A stretch of DNA of 57,832 nt from contig JAUWQW010000004.1 of assembly GCA_030610885.1 (NCBI GenBank), forward strand, positions 1-57,832. Reading direction: 5' to 3'. Numbering within the stretch: position 1 is the first letter of the stretch; every line of letters starts with the position of its first letter. Shown one piece after another: positions 8,971 to 17,089 of this stretch. A program made the position numbers and the translations under genes. The DNA comes from Candidatus Aminicenantota bacterium. GTDB taxonomy: Bacteria; Acidobacteriota; Aminicenantia; UBA2199. The notes beneath the pieces were generated by a model. The model saw only the letters and a program-made list of their open reading frames with translations, was not told the DNA's origin and searched no databases.

Positions 8971-9018
8971 TTCTGATACGATTGTATCGGATAATCACAT
9001 CATATTTTGATATGATAC
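8971..9018 (+). repeat. 48-bp direct repeat flanking fic, downstream copy
   Basis: Downstream partner of 7733-7780 (40/48 identical), 58 nt after the fic stop. It has a perfect GATAC-GATT-GTATC dyad at 8975-8988 and the same TATGAT near its end. The 323-nt gap between fic and accB (8913-9235) holds this copy, a small dyad at 9073-9094 and the 47-bp repeat at 9104-9150. No credible gene is seen in it. Confidence 0.7.
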
Positions 9019-9072
9019 CACATAAAAGGGGACTGGTGGGGTTGTTCAATTTAAAATTGATTAAATATAAAA

Positions 9073-9094
9073 ATCGTGATAACGTTTTATCGTG
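9073..9094 (+). promoter_or_regulatory. Operator-like dyad upstream of accB
   Basis: ATCGTG occurs twice, 16 bp apart (9073-9078 and 9089-9094), around the inverted pair GATAA/TTATC. It lies about 140 nt before accB, between the second fic-flanking repeat and the 47-bp repeat. It may bind a regulator of the acc operon; no factor can be named. Confidence 0.3.
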
Positions 9095-9103
9095 TTTTTA
9101 TTA

Positions 9104-9150
9104 TGAGGCAACGATACCTGTTTCATATAGATTTTTTATGATTCAATTCG
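9104..9150 (+). repeat. 47-bp interspersed repeat, copy 2
   Basis: Second copy of the element at 780-826 (45/47 identical, same strand), 85 nt upstream of accB. Its conservation against AT-rich, otherwise unrelated flanks suggests a functional site or recent copying. Confidence 0.75.
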
Positions 9151-9235
9151 CCTACTTGAAAAAAAAAAGAGTTTCTTTTAAAATAAAAAGTATTATGCGA
9201 ATAAAAAGTTTAAATATTTTTTATAGGAGGTTAAA

Positions 9236-9691
9236 ATGAAATTCGTTGATATAGATGTTGAAAAGTTATTCCAACTAATGCAGGAGCATGATATATCTGA
9301 AGTTAACCTCAGAAATGGGAAAATTTCAGTTGAGGTGAAAAGAAATAGAGGAAATGAATTTTTTGTTCCAGATTCAAATAAAAATATAACCATTGCAAAT
9401 CTGGAAACTGATGAAAAGCTATCAATTAAGGAACAAGAAGATGAGAATATCTATTTAGTTAAAGCACCATTGGTAGGTACTTTTTACAAAGCATCTGCTC
9501 CGGATTCAGATCCTTTTGTAGAAAAAGGAGACAAAGTGAAAAAGGGTGACGTCTTATGTATTGTTGAAGCTATGAAAAGTATGAATGAAATTCAGTCAGA
9601 TGTAAGTGGTGAAATTAAAGAGGTCTGCATGAAAAATACCGAGCTTGTAGAGTTTGGACAGGTCTTATTTAAAATAGATACCTCTGTATAA
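9236..9691 (+). CDS. accB: Acetyl-CoA carboxylase biotin carboxyl carrier protein
   Basis: 151-residue carrier that shuttles carboxybiotin between the AccC and AccAD active sites. An N-terminal AccB-type segment and a Pro/charged linker lead to the biotinyl domain (about 78-151), with the biotin lysine in EAMKSMNEI (the family's EAMKxMNE). The ATG follows a strong AGGAGG 6 nt upstream. It is the first gene of accBCDA; accC starts 4 nt after its stop. The 323-nt upstream gap carries several repeated or dyad sequences that could regulate the operon. Confidence 0.95.
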   Translation: MKFVDIDVEKLFQLMQEHDISEVNLRNGKISVEVKRNRGNEFFVPDSNKNITIANLETDEKLSIKEQEDENIYLVKAPLVGTFYKASAPDSDPFVEKGDKVKKGDVLCIVEAMKSMNEIQSDVSGEIKEVCMKNTELVEFGQVLFKIDTSV

Positions 9692-9695
9692 TTCC

Positions 9696-11039
9696 ATGAT
9701 ATCTAAAATTCTTATAGCCAACAGGGGTGAAATTGCTGTAAGAATTATAAGAGCAGCAAAAGAACTGGGTATGAAAACAGTTTTAGTTCATTCTACAGTT
9801 GATAAAGATTCCCTGGCTACAAAAATGGCTGACAAATCCATTTGTATAGGCCCTCCTCCAGCATTGGATAGTTATCTTTTTTATCAGAATATTCTTTCAG
9901 CAGCAATTTCTGTAAAAGCCGATGCAATTCATCCGGGTTATGGCTTTCTTGCTGAAAATCCACTTTTTGCAGAAGCTTGCAAAGCATTAAGAGTAGTTTT
10001 TATTGGACCTAAATCAGATGTTATTCGTAAAATGGGAGATAAAGCAAAAGCAAAATCAATAATGGAAAAATTCGGTGTCCCAGTTGTTCCTGGTTCAAAT
10101 GGTATTATTGACTCTCATGAAAAGGCATTATCAATAGTTGAGGAAATCGGATATCCTATTATTTTTAAAGCATCTGCTGGAGGTGGTGGTAAAGGGATGA
10201 GAATTGTATTCAACAGGAGTGAATTAGAGAATGCCTATAAGTTTGCATCTTCTGAGGCTCAACAGACTTTTGGAGACTCCAGTGTATATGTTGAAAAATA
10301 TATTTCTGGCCCAAAACATATTGAGATCCAAATACTTGGAGATAAATATGGAAATATAGTTCACCTATTTGAAAGAGACTGTTCAATTCAAAGACGACAC
10401 CAGAAATTACTTGAAGAAGCGCCTTCTCCTTCAATTGACAATAGTACCAGAGAACAGATGGGAGAAATTGCTGTAAAAGCAGCAAAATCAGTTGAATATG
10501 ATTCTGCTGGAACAATTGAATTTTTATATGATATTGAGTCAAAAGAATTCTATTTTATTGAGATGAATACAAGGATACAGGTTGAACATCCAGTTTCTGA
10601 AATGATTACTGGAGTTGATTTAATTAAATATCAAATTAGGATTGCAAATGGAGAAAAGCTTGACTTAAAACAGGAAAATATCCAGAAAAATGGGCATGCT
10701 ATTGAGTGCAGAATCAATGCTGAGGATCCTTTAAATGATTTTAGCCCTTGCCCTGGGAAAATCACTCAGCTGATCGTTCCTGGTGGACCCGGCATCCGTG
10801 TTGATTCAGGCGTATATCCAGACTGTGAGATCCCTCCCTATTATGATTCAATGGTGGCAAAATTGATAGCCTGGGGATCTGACAGGAGGGAGGCTATTGA
10901 ACGAATGAAACGTGCTCTGGAGGAATTTCATATTGATGGTTTAAAAACTACAATTTCTTTTCATATAGATATTTTAAAAAACAAAAAATTTCTTACAGGT
11001 TTATATACCACTGATTTTATAAAAGATTATTTTTACTAA
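9696..11039 (+). CDS. accC: Acetyl-CoA carboxylase, biotin carboxylase subunit
   Basis: 447-residue ATP-grasp enzyme that carboxylates AccB-bound biotin with bicarbonate and ATP. It begins with the biotin carboxylase N-domain (ILIANRGEIAVRIIRAAKE), has the glycine-rich ATP loop SAGGGGKGMR (about 163-172) and the catalytic stretch EMNTRIQVEHPVSE (about 288-301), and ends with the C-domain (ECRINAEDP). Full length for the family. No Shine-Dalgarno sequence is evident; the 4-nt spacing suggests coupling to accB. Confidence 0.96.
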   Translation: MISKILIANRGEIAVRIIRAAKELGMKTVLVHSTVDKDSLATKMADKSICIGPPPALDSYLFYQNILSAAISVKADAIHPGYGFLAENPLFAEACKALRVVFIGPKSDVIRKMGDKAKAKSIMEKFGVPVVPGSNGIIDSHEKALSIVEEIGYPIIFKASAGGGGKGMRIVFNRSELENAYKFASSEAQQTFGDSSVYVEKYISGPKHIEIQILGDKYGNIVHLFERDCSIQRRHQKLLEEAPSPSIDNSTREQMGEIAVKAAKSVEYDSAGTIEFLYDIESKEFYFIEMNTRIQVEHPVSEMITGVDLIKYQIRIANGEKLDLKQENIQKNGHAIECRINAEDPLNDFSPCPGKITQLIVPGGPGIRVDSGVYPDCEIPPYYDSMVAKLIAWGSDRREAIERMKRALEEFHIDGLKTTISFHIDILKNKKFLTGLYTTDFIKDYFY

Positions 11040-11051
11040 AGGAGATAAATT

Positions 11052-11843
11052 ATGTCAAAATTGTTCCCAAAATGCCCAAAATGTAATACATCTCATTTTA
11101 TCTCTTTTTTAAAGCATGCACATTATGTATGTTCTAAGTGTGGTTATCTATTAAGGCTTGATGCTGCAATAAGGGTTAAAATGATTTGTGATAAAAGGAG
11201 TTTTACGCAATTTGATGAGAATATTAGAAGTCTGGATCCTCTGGAATTCCCAAAATACAGAGATAAACTGGATAAATCTATAAAGGAGACAAAATTGAAT
11301 GAAGCTGTTCTAACTGGAACTTGCAGGATAAAGGGATTTCCTTCAACTATTGGAGTTATGGATCCAAGGTTTATAATGGGATCAATGGGTTCTGTTGTTG
11401 GAGAAAAAATAACAAGACTTTTAGAGTATTCTTTAGGCAATTTCCTCCCATCTGTTATTATTATTCTTTCAGGAGGAGCAAGGATGCAGGAGGGTATTCT
11501 TTCCTTAATGCAAATGGCAAAAACATCTGCTGCTGTAAAACGCCTGAATGATAACCATCTTCCTCTTTTTACTGTATTAACAGATCCCACAACCGGGGGT
11601 GTTACTGCTTCATATGCTATGCTGGGAAACGTGATAATTGCTGAGCCTAATGCATTAATAGGTTTTGCAGGGCCAAGGGTTATTGAGCAGACAATTGGAC
11701 AGAAGCTTCCACAAGGATTTCAGAGAGCTGAATTTTTATTAGAACATGGTATGCTAGATATGGTAGTACAAAGAAAACAGTTAAGATCTGTTTTAGGCAC
11801 TTTATTAAAGATTCATTCTCAAAGACCATATTCATATCATTAA
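11052..11843 (+). CDS. accD: Acetyl-CoA carboxylase carboxyltransferase subunit beta
   Basis: 263-residue subunit that with AccA transfers the carboxyl group from biotin to acetyl-CoA. An N-terminal zinc ribbon (CPKC at 8-11 and CSKC at 27-30) precedes the crotonase-like core with SGGARMQEG and TDPTTGGVTASYAMLG, the oxyanion and substrate loops. An AAAGGAG Shine-Dalgarno lies before the ATG, 12 nt after the accC stop. The length is at the short end of the usual AccD range. Confidence 0.96.
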   Translation: MSKLFPKCPKCNTSHFISFLKHAHYVCSKCGYLLRLDAAIRVKMICDKRSFTQFDENIRSLDPLEFPKYRDKLDKSIKETKLNEAVLTGTCRIKGFPSTIGVMDPRFIMGSMGSVVGEKITRLLEYSLGNFLPSVIIILSGGARMQEGILSLMQMAKTSAAVKRLNDNHLPLFTVLTDPTTGGVTASYAMLGNVIIAEPNALIGFAGPRVIEQTIGQKLPQGFQRAEFLLEHGMLDMVVQRKQLRSVLGTLLKIHSQRPYSYH

Positions 11844-11900
11844 AGAGATGAGATTTAGTTTATATATTTATAAGCATAAGTAATAAACAAAGGGGGTTAA

Positions 11901-12719
11901 ATGTCTCATACAGAGATTAAGAAAATTAAAGCAATAGATATTGTCAAACTTGCCAGACATACAAAAAGGCCTACAACTTTAGATTATATAGGTTTTATCA
12001 TAAAAGATTTTATTGAGCTTCATGGAGATAGAAGATTCAGTGATGATAAAGCTATTGTAGGAGGCATTGGATTTTTAGAGAATATTGCAGTTACGGTTAT
12101 AGGCCATCAAAAGGGTAGAAATGTTAAGGAGAATATAAGAAGAAATTTTGGGATGGCAAACCCTGAAGGGTATAGAAAAGCCTTAAGATTAATGGAGGAA
12201 GCAGAGAGATTTGGTAGGCCGATTATCAATTTTATAGATACTCCAGGTGCTTACCCTGGAATTGGAGCTGAAGAAAGGGGGCAGGCAGAGGCAATTGCAT
12301 ACAATCTTTATAAAATGTCAACCCTTAGGACTCCGATTATTTCAATTGTTACTGGTGAAGGAGGATCTGGAGGTGCACTGGCAATAAGTATTGCTGACAG
12401 GATTTACATGTTATCAAATACTATTTATTCTGTTATTTCTCCTGAAGGATGTGCTTCTATCCTTTGGAAAGATGCAGGAAAAGCTGATGCTGCTGCAGAA
12501 TCTTTAAAACTCACTGCAAAAGACCTCTTTTATTTTAAAATTATCGATGGTATTATAGAAGAACCTGGTAATGGTGCTCATGAAGATCATGAATCAACTG
12601 CAAAACAGATAAAAAGTACTTTAATTTCAACTCTTAACGAATTGCTCTTAATTGAGCCTTCAACCCTAATTGATCAAAGATACCAGAAATATCGGAAAAT
12701 GGGAGTTTTTTCAGAGTAA
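11901..12719 (+). CDS. accA: Acetyl-CoA carboxylase carboxyltransferase subunit alpha
   Basis: 272-residue partner of AccD. Recognisable blocks are [20 protein letters not shown] and [10 protein letters not shown], the AccA active-site loops. It is slightly shorter than typical (~315) because the N-terminal helical region is reduced. The start is the ATG at 11901, preceded by AAAGGGGG. It completes a full accBCDA set, giving malonyl-CoA for fatty acid synthesis. No clear terminator follows. Confidence 0.95.
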   Translation: MSHTEIKKIKAIDIVKLARHTKRPTTLDYIGFIIKDFIELHGDRRFSDDKAIVGGIGFLENIAVTVIGHQKGRNVKENIRRNFGMANPEGYRKALRLMEEAERFGRPIINFIDTPGAYPGIGAEERGQAEAIAYNLYKMSTLRTPIISIVTGEGGSGGALAISIADRIYMLSNTIYSVISPEGCASILWKDAGKADAAAESLKLTAKDLFYFKIIDGIIEEPGNGAHEDHESTAKQIKSTLISTLNELLLIEPSTLIDQRYQKYRKMGVFSE

Positions 12720-12798
12720 CATTTTTATAAATATCCATTGAAATCTTGACTTTTTTTGGTTTATAGATGAAAATAATATACTAAGGATATTACTTAAT

Positions 12799-14337
12799 AT
12801 GTTAAATGAAAAAGGTCTTTTAAGTGAGACTCCTACAATAAAATTATTGTTAACTGTATTTGAAGAAAATCTAACAGGATATCTCTATATAAAGAGGCAA
12901 GAAATTGTTAAAGCATTGTATTTCAAAAATGGAGAATTAGTATGGGCAAGTTCATCTTCAGATGTTGATAAGATTGAAAATATATTATTATTAAAAGGTT
13001 TGGTTAAACCTATTATTATTGAAGAGTTAAAAAGAGAAAATGAGCTAAATAAATCAGCAGGAAAATTATTACTTGAAAGGGGGATTATTACACTTGAAGA
13101 ATTTATAAAATTCACAAAAGAACAATTAGGGAATATTATAATAAGTGTGTTGAATTGGCGTGAGGGAGAATACAGATATGTAAAAGAGCCTCCACCAGAC
13201 AATCAATTTAATTTAGATCTGAACATTATGAGTTTTGTGTTTAATTTTATCATTAATGATCTCGATGAAAGTATAATAATGAGGGAAATTGGTTCATTTC
13301 ATACAAAGTTAGTTAGAAATTTTGATGAAATAAAAATAAAAAAATATTCTTTAAGTGATAAACAAAAAGAAATTCTATTTATTTTTGATAATGAAATTAA
13401 ATTGGAAGATTTTTTGTCAAGATATTCTGAAACTAACAAGCGATCTCTATTGAAAATAGTTTATTTCTTTTTAATGGCTGAACTAATACTAAAAGACGAA
13501 TTTGAATTGCCAGACATTTCAACTTTAGATGAAAAGGATAATAAAGATGATCTTGGTGAATTTAAAATTGAGACCAAGCAGGATAATTTATATATAATTG
13601 ATGGCTATAAAAAGGAGGAAGAGGATGAAAATAGTGTGGAAAAAGAGGAAGATTTTGATATTCAGAAGATGATTTCAGAAGAAGAAAAGCAAGGGAAAAG
13701 TTTCAATTTTATTATTTTGTTTATAGTATTGATATTTATTATAGGTAGTATTATTTTATATTTATTATTAAGTGAAAGTAAAAAAGAAGATAAAATAGAT
13801 AATTATAATAAAAAAGAAATAATTAATGTTGAAGATAGGAAATCTATTGTAAAAAAGGATAATAAAGGCTTTGAAATTTTAATGCAAAAAGGGGATTCTA
13901 AACAAGAAAAGTTGGATAAATCTCCGGATAAGAATAAAAAGAATATAGAAAATATGGGAGAAAATAAAACGAGAAATAATTATAAATCAAAAAGATCTGA
14001 AAGTCCTGATGCCTTGAGTTATTTTAATCAGGGAAAGTATGAAATTGCAGCAGGAATATGGAAAAAGGAGTTAAAGAAAAAAAATATAAAGTATACTATT
14101 TTGCTTGAGTATGACATGTTAAAAGAATCTGTATTTAACGCTTATAAGAAAACAAAAGATAAAAACAGATTTTTTATTATAACTAAGAAGAAGAATAATC
14201 GTATAGGTTTTCTGGTTATGTGGGGTATGTTTGATACAGAACATGATGCAGCAAGAGCGTTAATAGAGTTACCTGGTTTTTTCCTAAATCAAAAACCTTC
14301 AGCTAAAGTTATTGATTTAGAACAATATATTGAATAG
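12799..14337 (+). CDS. DUF4388 (PATAN-like) protein with one membrane helix and a SPOR-like C terminus
   Basis: 512 residues, function unknown. Residues 1-~120 match the DUF4388/PATAN layout (TGYLYIKRQEIVKALYFKNG), a domain found in signalling proteins of deltaproteobacteria and acidobacteria. A second helical region follows (~120-240), then an acidic linker, a single transmembrane helix (about 301-324, IILFIVLIFIIGSIILYLLL), a Lys-rich linker, and a C-terminal ~80-residue segment (GFLVMWGMFDTEHDAARALI) that resembles a SPOR peptidoglycan-binding repeat. The topology would place DUF4388 in the cytoplasm and the SPOR-like part in the periplasm, linking cytoplasmic signalling to the cell wall. 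The start is weakly supported (AAGG 12 nt upstream). It is followed 30 nt later by the HTH-EIIA gene. Confidence 0.7.
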   Translation: MLNEKGLLSETPTIKLLLTVFEENLTGYLYIKRQEIVKALYFKNGELVWASSSSDVDKIENILLLKGLVKPIIIEELKRENELNKSAGKLLLERGIITLEEFIKFTKEQLGNIIISVLNWREGEYRYVKEPPPDNQFNLDLNIMSFVFNFIINDLDESIIMREIGSFHTKLVRNFDEIKIKKYSLSDKQKEILFIFDNEIKLEDFLSRYSETNKRSLLKIVYFFLMAELILKDEFELPDISTLDEKDNKDDLGEFKIETKQDNLYIIDGYKKEEEDENSVEKEEDFDIQKMISEEEKQGKSFNFIILFIVLIFIIGSIILYLLLSESKKEDKIDNYNKKEIINVEDRKSIVKKDNKGFEILMQKGDSKQEKLDKSPDKNKKNIENMGENKTRNNYKSKRSESPDALSYFNQGKYEIAAGIWKKELKKKNIKYTILLEYDMLKESVFNAYKKTKDKNRFFIITKKKNNRIGFLVMWGMFDTEHDAARALIELPGFFLNQKPSAKVIDLEQYIE

Positions 14338-14367
14338 ATTTATTCAATTTAAAGTAATGAATTATTA

Positions 14368-15060
14368 ATGAAAAAAGAGTTGAACTTAAATGTGATGGAG
14401 GTTGCTTCTTTGTTGCAAATTCCGGTTGTAAAGGTGCAACGCTGGGTTTATCAAGGGCAAATCCCATGCAAATTTAAGGGAAACACTTATTATTTTAAGG
14501 AAAAGGATATTTTAAAATGGGCTAAATCGCATGGTATGATTATCTCCAAAGATATTGAAAGCGAAAAGAATGTAATAAGTGAAAATGATTGTACATTGAA
14601 AAAGGGTATTGAAAATGGGGGAGTTTTTTTTGATCTTAAAGGAGATGACATCTATAGTGTTATTGAAAATGCAATAGAGAAAATTAATTTTCCAGAAAAA
14701 TTAGATAAAAGCCTTATATTAAATGAACTTATAAACAGAGAAGAAATAGCCTCTACAGGTATTGGTAAAGGAGTAGCAATCCCTCATACAAGAAGAGAGT
14801 TAGGTTTAAAATGTAAACATTTTATGTTCCCGGTTTTTTTTTTAAAAAATAGAGTTGATTTTAATTCTATAGATGGCCAACCTGTTTTTGTATTATTCTT
14901 TATGTTTAGTCCATCAGCTAAAGTTCATTTAAAACTTCTCTCTAGATTGAGTTATTTATTAAGAGATAAGGTGTTTTTAGATAACCTTAAAAATTGCAGG
15001 AACAAGGAAGAATTAATTTCCTTGATTAGTAAAAATGAAAAAAGGTTTGAAAGTGATTAA
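14368..15060 (+). CDS. Helix-turn-helix protein fused to a PTS EIIA(Ntr)-type domain
   Basis: 230 residues. The first ~55 residues are a MerR/excisionase-type helix-turn-helix (VASLLQIPVVKVQRWVYQGQ). Residues ~85-228 are a fructose/nitrogen-type EIIA domain with the phosphorylatable histidine in GVAIPHTRRE (His140). It is therefore probably regulatory: a DNA-binding or adaptor protein whose EIIA part senses the phosphorylation state of a PTS(Ntr) relay. No EI or HPr gene is in the window. No clear Shine-Dalgarno sequence. It sits 42 nt before the ClC gene, and potassium and ion transport are known EIIA(Ntr) targets in other bacteria, which makes a link conceivable. Confidence 0.8.
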   Translation: MKKELNLNVMEVASLLQIPVVKVQRWVYQGQIPCKFKGNTYYFKEKDILKWAKSHGMIISKDIESEKNVISENDCTLKKGIENGGVFFDLKGDDIYSVIENAIEKINFPEKLDKSLILNELINREEIASTGIGKGVAIPHTRRELGLKCKHFMFPVFFLKNRVDFNSIDGQPVFVLFFMFSPSAKVHLKLLSRLSYLLRDKVFLDNLKNCRNKEELISLISKNEKRFESD

Positions 15061-15101
15061 AGGGTTAGAAAACGATTTAGATTGAAATAAATAGAGATTG
15101 A

Positions 15102-16817
15102 TTGAAAGAACTGAAATTAATTATTAAAACAACATTAAAAAATCTTGATTACAGAGCACAATTAATTATAATTGGCATAATAGTTGGAGTATTTAGCGGA
15201 TTTGCTTCTGTGAGCCTTAATTTTGGACTCAAAAAAGTATCTGATTTCTTTATAAAATTTCATGGTAATTTCTATTTTATTTTATTTCCTGCTATGGGTA
15301 TATTAATAACAGTATTATTTTTGAAATATGTAATTAGAGATTTTGAAGGGCATGGTGTTCCTGAAGTCATTCATAGCGTAAGTATGAAAGGTGGTTTTCT
15401 CAAAAAGCGTTCTTCTGTATCAAAATTGATAGGAAGTCTATTAACCATATCAAGCGGAGGTTCTGCAGGGCCTGAATCCCCTGTTATAATAAGCGGTGCA
15501 GCAATTGGTTCAAATGTAGCAAAATATTTGAAAACTAATGACAAAATAAGGATAGCTGCTGCTGGCTCTGGTGCTGCTGGTGCTATTGCAGCGATTTTTA
15601 ATGCTCCAATAGCAGGGATTATTTTTACAATGGAGGTTATACTTGGAGAATGGTCCACATTAAATATGCTTCCAGTTGCAATATCTTCTGTTACTGCAAC
15701 TATAATAAGCCGTATGTTAAGTGGGAATCAAATACCTTTTAAACACCATTTAATAAATGTAAGCATTAATGATATCTTTGCTGCTGCGGGCTTTTCAGTT
15801 TTTTTGGCAGTTTTTGCTCTATTTTTTGTGAGAGCTCTAAAATGGATTAAGCTTCTTTTTGAAAAAAGCATAAAAAGTATTATTTTTAGAGCTATTTTGG
15901 GAGGGGGATTAGTTGGAGTAATAATAATTTTTTTCCCTGTTGTAAAGGGCGAGGGTTATGAAGTGGTACGAACTTTAATATCAGGAGAATTTTCAAGTAC
16001 AATATTGATTATATTTGTGTTAATTGTAATGAAGATTCTTGCAACCAGTTTTACGTTGGGTTCAGGAGGTGCTGGCGGAGTTTTTGCACCATGTCTTGTT
16101 ATTGGGAGTCTTTCAGGGTATTTATATTTTCAATTATTAAGTGCAATTTTTCCACAGGTTCAATTTTCTGGATCAACTCTATTTGCATTGAGTGGGATGG
16201 CAGGAATTTTGAGTGGTACGTTGCAGGCTCCTTTAACGGGAATATTTTTAATTGTTGAGATAACTGGTGGCTATGATGTGATTTTACCTTTACTTCTTGT
16301 TTCGTTTCTTACATTAACAATAACAAAGCTTATTGAAAAACATTCTATATATCAATATGATCTTGCTGAAAAGGGTTTATTGTTAAGACCCAGGACAGAT
16401 GCACGCATATTGTCTGATATAAATGCAGAGGAATTGCTTGAGAAAGATTTGATTACTGTAGATTCGGAGATGTTATTAAAAGATTTAATTCCTTTGATAA
16501 AAGAATCCCACAGAAATTATTTTGCTGTGGAGGATAAAAAAACTGGTAAATTTCTTGGGATGGTAAATTTCAATGATATAAAATCTTATATATTTAGTTC
16601 TGATCTTATAAAATCAATTATAGTTGAAGAAGTTATGGAAACAGATTTTCCGCGAATTTCGATTAAAGATAATGTTGTAAATATATTGAATAAATTTGAT
16701 CAATCAAGAGCATGGAGTCTTCCAGTTGTTGAAGATGATAAATTTCTGGGTCTGATTTCAAAATCCACTATTCTTGATCATTACAGGAAAGAGTTAAAAG
16801 CTCAGACTGAATATTAA
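15102..16817 (+). CDS. ClC-family chloride channel or H+/Cl- antiporter with CBS domains
   Basis: 571 residues. The polytopic ClC core (~1-420) carries GHGVP (the GSGIP equivalent), AGPESP (the GREGP equivalent, keeping the gating glutamate) and GAGGVFAP (the GxFxP motif). Two CBS domains (~435-565) follow and likely bind an adenine nucleotide to gate the channel. The proposed start is TTG at 15102; no ATG fits the N-terminal helix better, and the upstream signal is weak (AGAG). It may be cotranscribed with the EIIA gene. Confidence 0.88.
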   Translation: MKELKLIIKTTLKNLDYRAQLIIIGIIVGVFSGFASVSLNFGLKKVSDFFIKFHGNFYFILFPAMGILITVLFLKYVIRDFEGHGVPEVIHSVSMKGGFLKKRSSVSKLIGSLLTISSGGSAGPESPVIISGAAIGSNVAKYLKTNDKIRIAAAGSGAAGAIAAIFNAPIAGIIFTMEVILGEWSTLNMLPVAISSVTATIISRMLSGNQIPFKHHLINVSINDIFAAAGFSVFLAVFALFFVRALKWIKLLFEKSIKSIIFRAILGGGLVGVIIIFFPVVKGEGYEVVRTLISGEFSSTILIIFVLIVMKILATSFTLGSGGAGGVFAPCLVIGSLSGYLYFQLLSAIFPQVQFSGSTLFALSGMAGILSGTLQAPLTGIFLIVEITGGYDVILPLLLVSFLTLTITKLIEKHSIYQYDLAEKGLLLRPRTDARILSDINAEELLEKDLITVDSEMLLKDLIPLIKESHRNYFAVEDKKTGKFLGMVNFNDIKSYIFSSDLIKSIIVEEVMETDFPRISIKDNVVNILNKFDQSRAWSLPVVEDDKFLGLISKSTILDHYRKELKAQTEY

Positions 16818-16845
16818 CATTTTTATTAATGAATAGAAGGTAAAA

Positions 16846-16874
16846 TTGACAAAATTTCCATATGTTACTATAAT
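16846..16874 (+). promoter_or_regulatory. Consensus sigma-70 promoter of tRNA-Leu
   Basis: TTGACA (16846-16851), a 17-nt spacer and TATAAT (16869-16874) give a perfect consensus promoter. Transcription should begin about 5 nt before the tRNA. Confidence 0.85.
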
Positions 16875-16885
16875 ATTGCTTCTTT

Positions 16886-16971
16886 GCCGGAGTGGCGGAA
16901 TTGGCAGACGCATCAGACTCAAAATCTGACGAGAAATTGCTCTCGTGAGGGTTCGATTCCCTCCTCCGGCA
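16886..16971 (+). tRNA. tRNA-Leu (anticodon CAA)
   Basis: The acceptor strands GCCGGAG and CTCCGGC pair perfectly, with discriminator A at 16971. The anticodon loop is CTCAAAA (anticodon CAA, reading UUG) on a CAGA/TCTG stem. A long variable arm (CGAGAAATTGCTCTCG) marks a class II leucine tRNA, and GTTCGATTC forms the T loop. CCA is not encoded. Confidence 0.97.
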
Positions 16972-17089
16972 TATATAAGCTTTCTGAAATTTATTTTGTT
17001 TCCAAAATATTATTGATTTTTAATAGATTATGTTATATGCTTATTTTTATTTAATATATAATAATAAATCTAAAAAAATTACAAGAGTT

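Noticed and set aside
8982..9239. Open frame of ~85 codons between fic and accB
   Set aside because: It runs through two repeats and a dyad, has no ribosome-binding site and no family-like sequence, and ends inside the accB start.
17030..17089. Upstream extension of rnfC to an ATG at 17030
   Set aside because: The extra 20 residues are unlike RnfC, and a possible -10 box overlaps that ATG.
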